Assembly: GCF_006346335.1 (NCBI RefSeq)
Contig: NZ_VDMC01000006.1
Coordinates: 1-64,000 of the forward strand
DNA length: 64,000 nt
Direction of reading: 5' to 3'
DNA from: Aequorivita sinensis
GTDB taxonomy: Bacteria; Bacteroidota; Bacteroidia; Flavobacteriales; Flavobacteriaceae
Part shown: positions 63,030 through 64,000 of the stretch, piece after piece
Layout: every line of letters begins with the position of its first letter
How positions within the stretch are numbered: position 1 is the stretch's first letter
Notes under the pieces: generated by a model
What the model was told of the DNA's origin: nothing
What the model saw: the letters and a program-made list of their open reading frames with translations, nothing else
Database searches by the model: none
Program-made: the position numbers and the translations under genes

Positions 63030-63074
63030 TTCCTATTTCTAATTTCCAACCTCCAACCTCCAACTTCCAAACTC
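63030..63074. repeat. 7-bp repeat tract I upstream of the four-helix-bundle gene
   Basis: On the minus strand: GGAAGTT, GGAGGTT, GGAGGTT, GGAAATT, AGAAATA. The tract starts just past the cusA stop and ends 30 bases before the four-helix start. G-rich on the minus strand, so inverted relative to tract H. Confidence 0.75.
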
Positions 63075-64000
63075 TAGTTTTCTTTAATAATTTTTAAACG
63101 TTTTTTCAATTTTGCTTCTCGTCTCCAGCTGAATAAAATTGGAACTACAAATAGGGTAATTAGTGCAATTAACATCCCACCAAAACTTGGAATAGCCATA
63201 GGAATCATTATATCGCTTCCCCTACCTGTAGATGTTAAAATTGGTAATAAGGCAAGAATAGTAGTAGCCGTAGTCATCAAACACGGACGGATACGCTTCA
63301 ACCCTGCTTCTAATACAGACGCTCGGATTTCCTTTACGCTTTCCGGTTCATTCTTATCAAAAGTTTGCGTTAGATAAGTTGCCATTACCACACCATCATC
63401 AGTGGCAATTCCGAAGAGGGCTATAAATCCTACCCAAACAGCTACACTTAAATTGATAGTGTCCATCTGAAACATTTGCCTTAGGTTTTCACCAAAGAAA
63501 TTGAAATTTAAAAACCAATCTTGTCCATAAAACCAAATCATTAAGAATCCTCCAGAGAAAGCCACTGCAATTCCAGTGAACACCATTAACGAAGTAGATA
63601 CCGACCTGAATTGGAAATAAAGAATTAAAAAGATAATTGCCAACGCTAAGGGAACAATAACTGAAAGTGTTTTCTCAGCTCTAATTTGATTTTCATAAGT
63701 TCCCGTAAACTGATAACTAATTCCCTTAGGGACTGAAAGCGCTCCGCTGTCTATTTTCTCTTGAATTAATGCCTGAGCGTTTTCAACCACATCAACTTCT
63801 GCAAAATCGTTTAGCTTATCAAAAAGTACATAGCCTACCAAGAAGGTGTCTTCACTTTTAATAACCTGCGGCCCTTGCTCGTAACGTATATCCACTAGTT
63901 CTCCTAAAGGTACTGGATTTCCTTTTCCTACTGGCACATAGATGTTCTGAAGGTCCTGTGGGTTAGCTCTTAGCTCTCTTGGGTAACGCACGCGTACTCC
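63074..64000 (-). CDS. cusA: CusA-type RND efflux permease, C-terminal part (cut by window edge)
   Basis: The last 309 codons of a heavy-metal RND permease. The frame is open to the edge (codons GGA GTA CGC before the first visible Met-like GTG). Visible: the periplasmic end QYGPQVIKSEDTFLVGYVLF-like region, TM helices such as ALAIIFLILYFQFRSVSTSL, GFIALFGIATDDGVVMATYL (proton-relay helix region), and RPCLMTTATTILALLPIL before the C-terminal helices. Together with CusB and CusC it forms a copper/silver efflux pump. Confidence 0.92.
   Translation of the reverse strand, partial: GVRVRYPRELRANPQDLQNIYVPVGKGNPVPLGELVDIRYEQGPQVIKSEDTFLVGYVLFDKLNDFAEVDVVENAQALIQEKIDSGALSVPKGISYQFTGTYENQIRAEKTLSVIVPLALAIIFLILYFQFRSVSTSLMVFTGIAVAFSGGFLMIWFYGQDWFLNFNFFGENLRQMFQMDTINLSVAVWVGFIALFGIATDDGVVMATYLTQTFDKNEPESVKEIRASVLEAGLKRIRPCLMTTATTILALLPILTSTGRGSDIMIPMAIPSFGGMLIALITLFVVPILFSWRREAKLKKRLKIIKEN

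Noticed and set aside
62999-63070. N-terminal extension of the four-helix-bundle protein (MEVGGWRLEIRN...)
   Set aside because: These codons lie in heptamer tract I and are unlike the family, which begins near the ATG at 62998.

Overview
The window reads as a chromosome segment of a marine-type Flavobacteriia (Bacteroidota). It is AT-rich, has lipoprotein signals ending in SC, TAnnTTTG-like promoter boxes, a one-component hybrid two-component regulator, a probable T9SS tail remnant, a bacillithiol gene and a CAL67264-family membrane protein. The species cannot be named from the sequence alone.

Region 1 (1-11 kb). The end of an IS3-type element is cut by the left edge, followed by an azurin-like lipoprotein. 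Then comes a leftward polysaccharide locus: EpsG-like polymerase, PglC-type phosphoglycosyltransferase, PglD-type acetyltransferase, a second phosphoglycosyltransferase broken by a -1 frameshift, PglE-type aminotransferase, PglF-type dehydratase, Wza and Wzc. Together the Pgl set would make UDP-diacetyl-bacillosamine (or a close relative), load it on undecaprenyl phosphate, polymerise and export it.

Region 2 (11-24 kb) is rich in sulfur chemistry: cysQ, a double-DUF2061 membrane protein, cysC, cysD, cysN, a persulfide dioxygenase-rhodanese fusion, bshB1 and a trans-sulfuration PLP enzyme. It also holds an FAD oxidoreductase, a DUF2383 stress protein, an M28 peptidase and tRNA-His.

Region 3 (24-39 kb) is ordinary core genome: hutI-hutG, ettA, DinB, several lipoproteins, a DegT aminotransferase, a nitroreductase and an orphan hybrid two-component regulator followed by a remnant that looks like a type IX secretion C-terminal domain.

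Region 4 (39.5-53.4 kb) is a genomic island of about 13.87 kb in tRNA-Ser(TGA). Its ends are marked by a duplicated tRNA 3' end and 20-bp repeats, with integrase next to the tRNA. Cargo is a complete type I restriction-modification operon (hsdM, hsdS, hsdR) with an extra PD-(D/E)XK-DUF5655 nuclease-like gene, a HipA-like kinase/DUF3037 pair, two excisionase-like HTH proteins and an unknown winged-helix protein.

Region 5 (53.4-64 kb) is a leftward copper/metal resistance cluster: CusA (partial), a four-helix-bundle gene, TolC/CusC, a multicopper oxidase fused to a CopB-like barrel, DUF3347, a haem-binding protein, a CPH-type copper ATPase, DUF305 and a CusB adaptor with HMBD and DUF3347 domains.

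The most unexpected signal is a family of degenerate tracts with a 7-bp period, lying between genes at 0-16 kb and again at 62.5-63.1 kb. They occupy successive junctions of the cys operon and flank the four-helix-bundle gene in inverted orientation.
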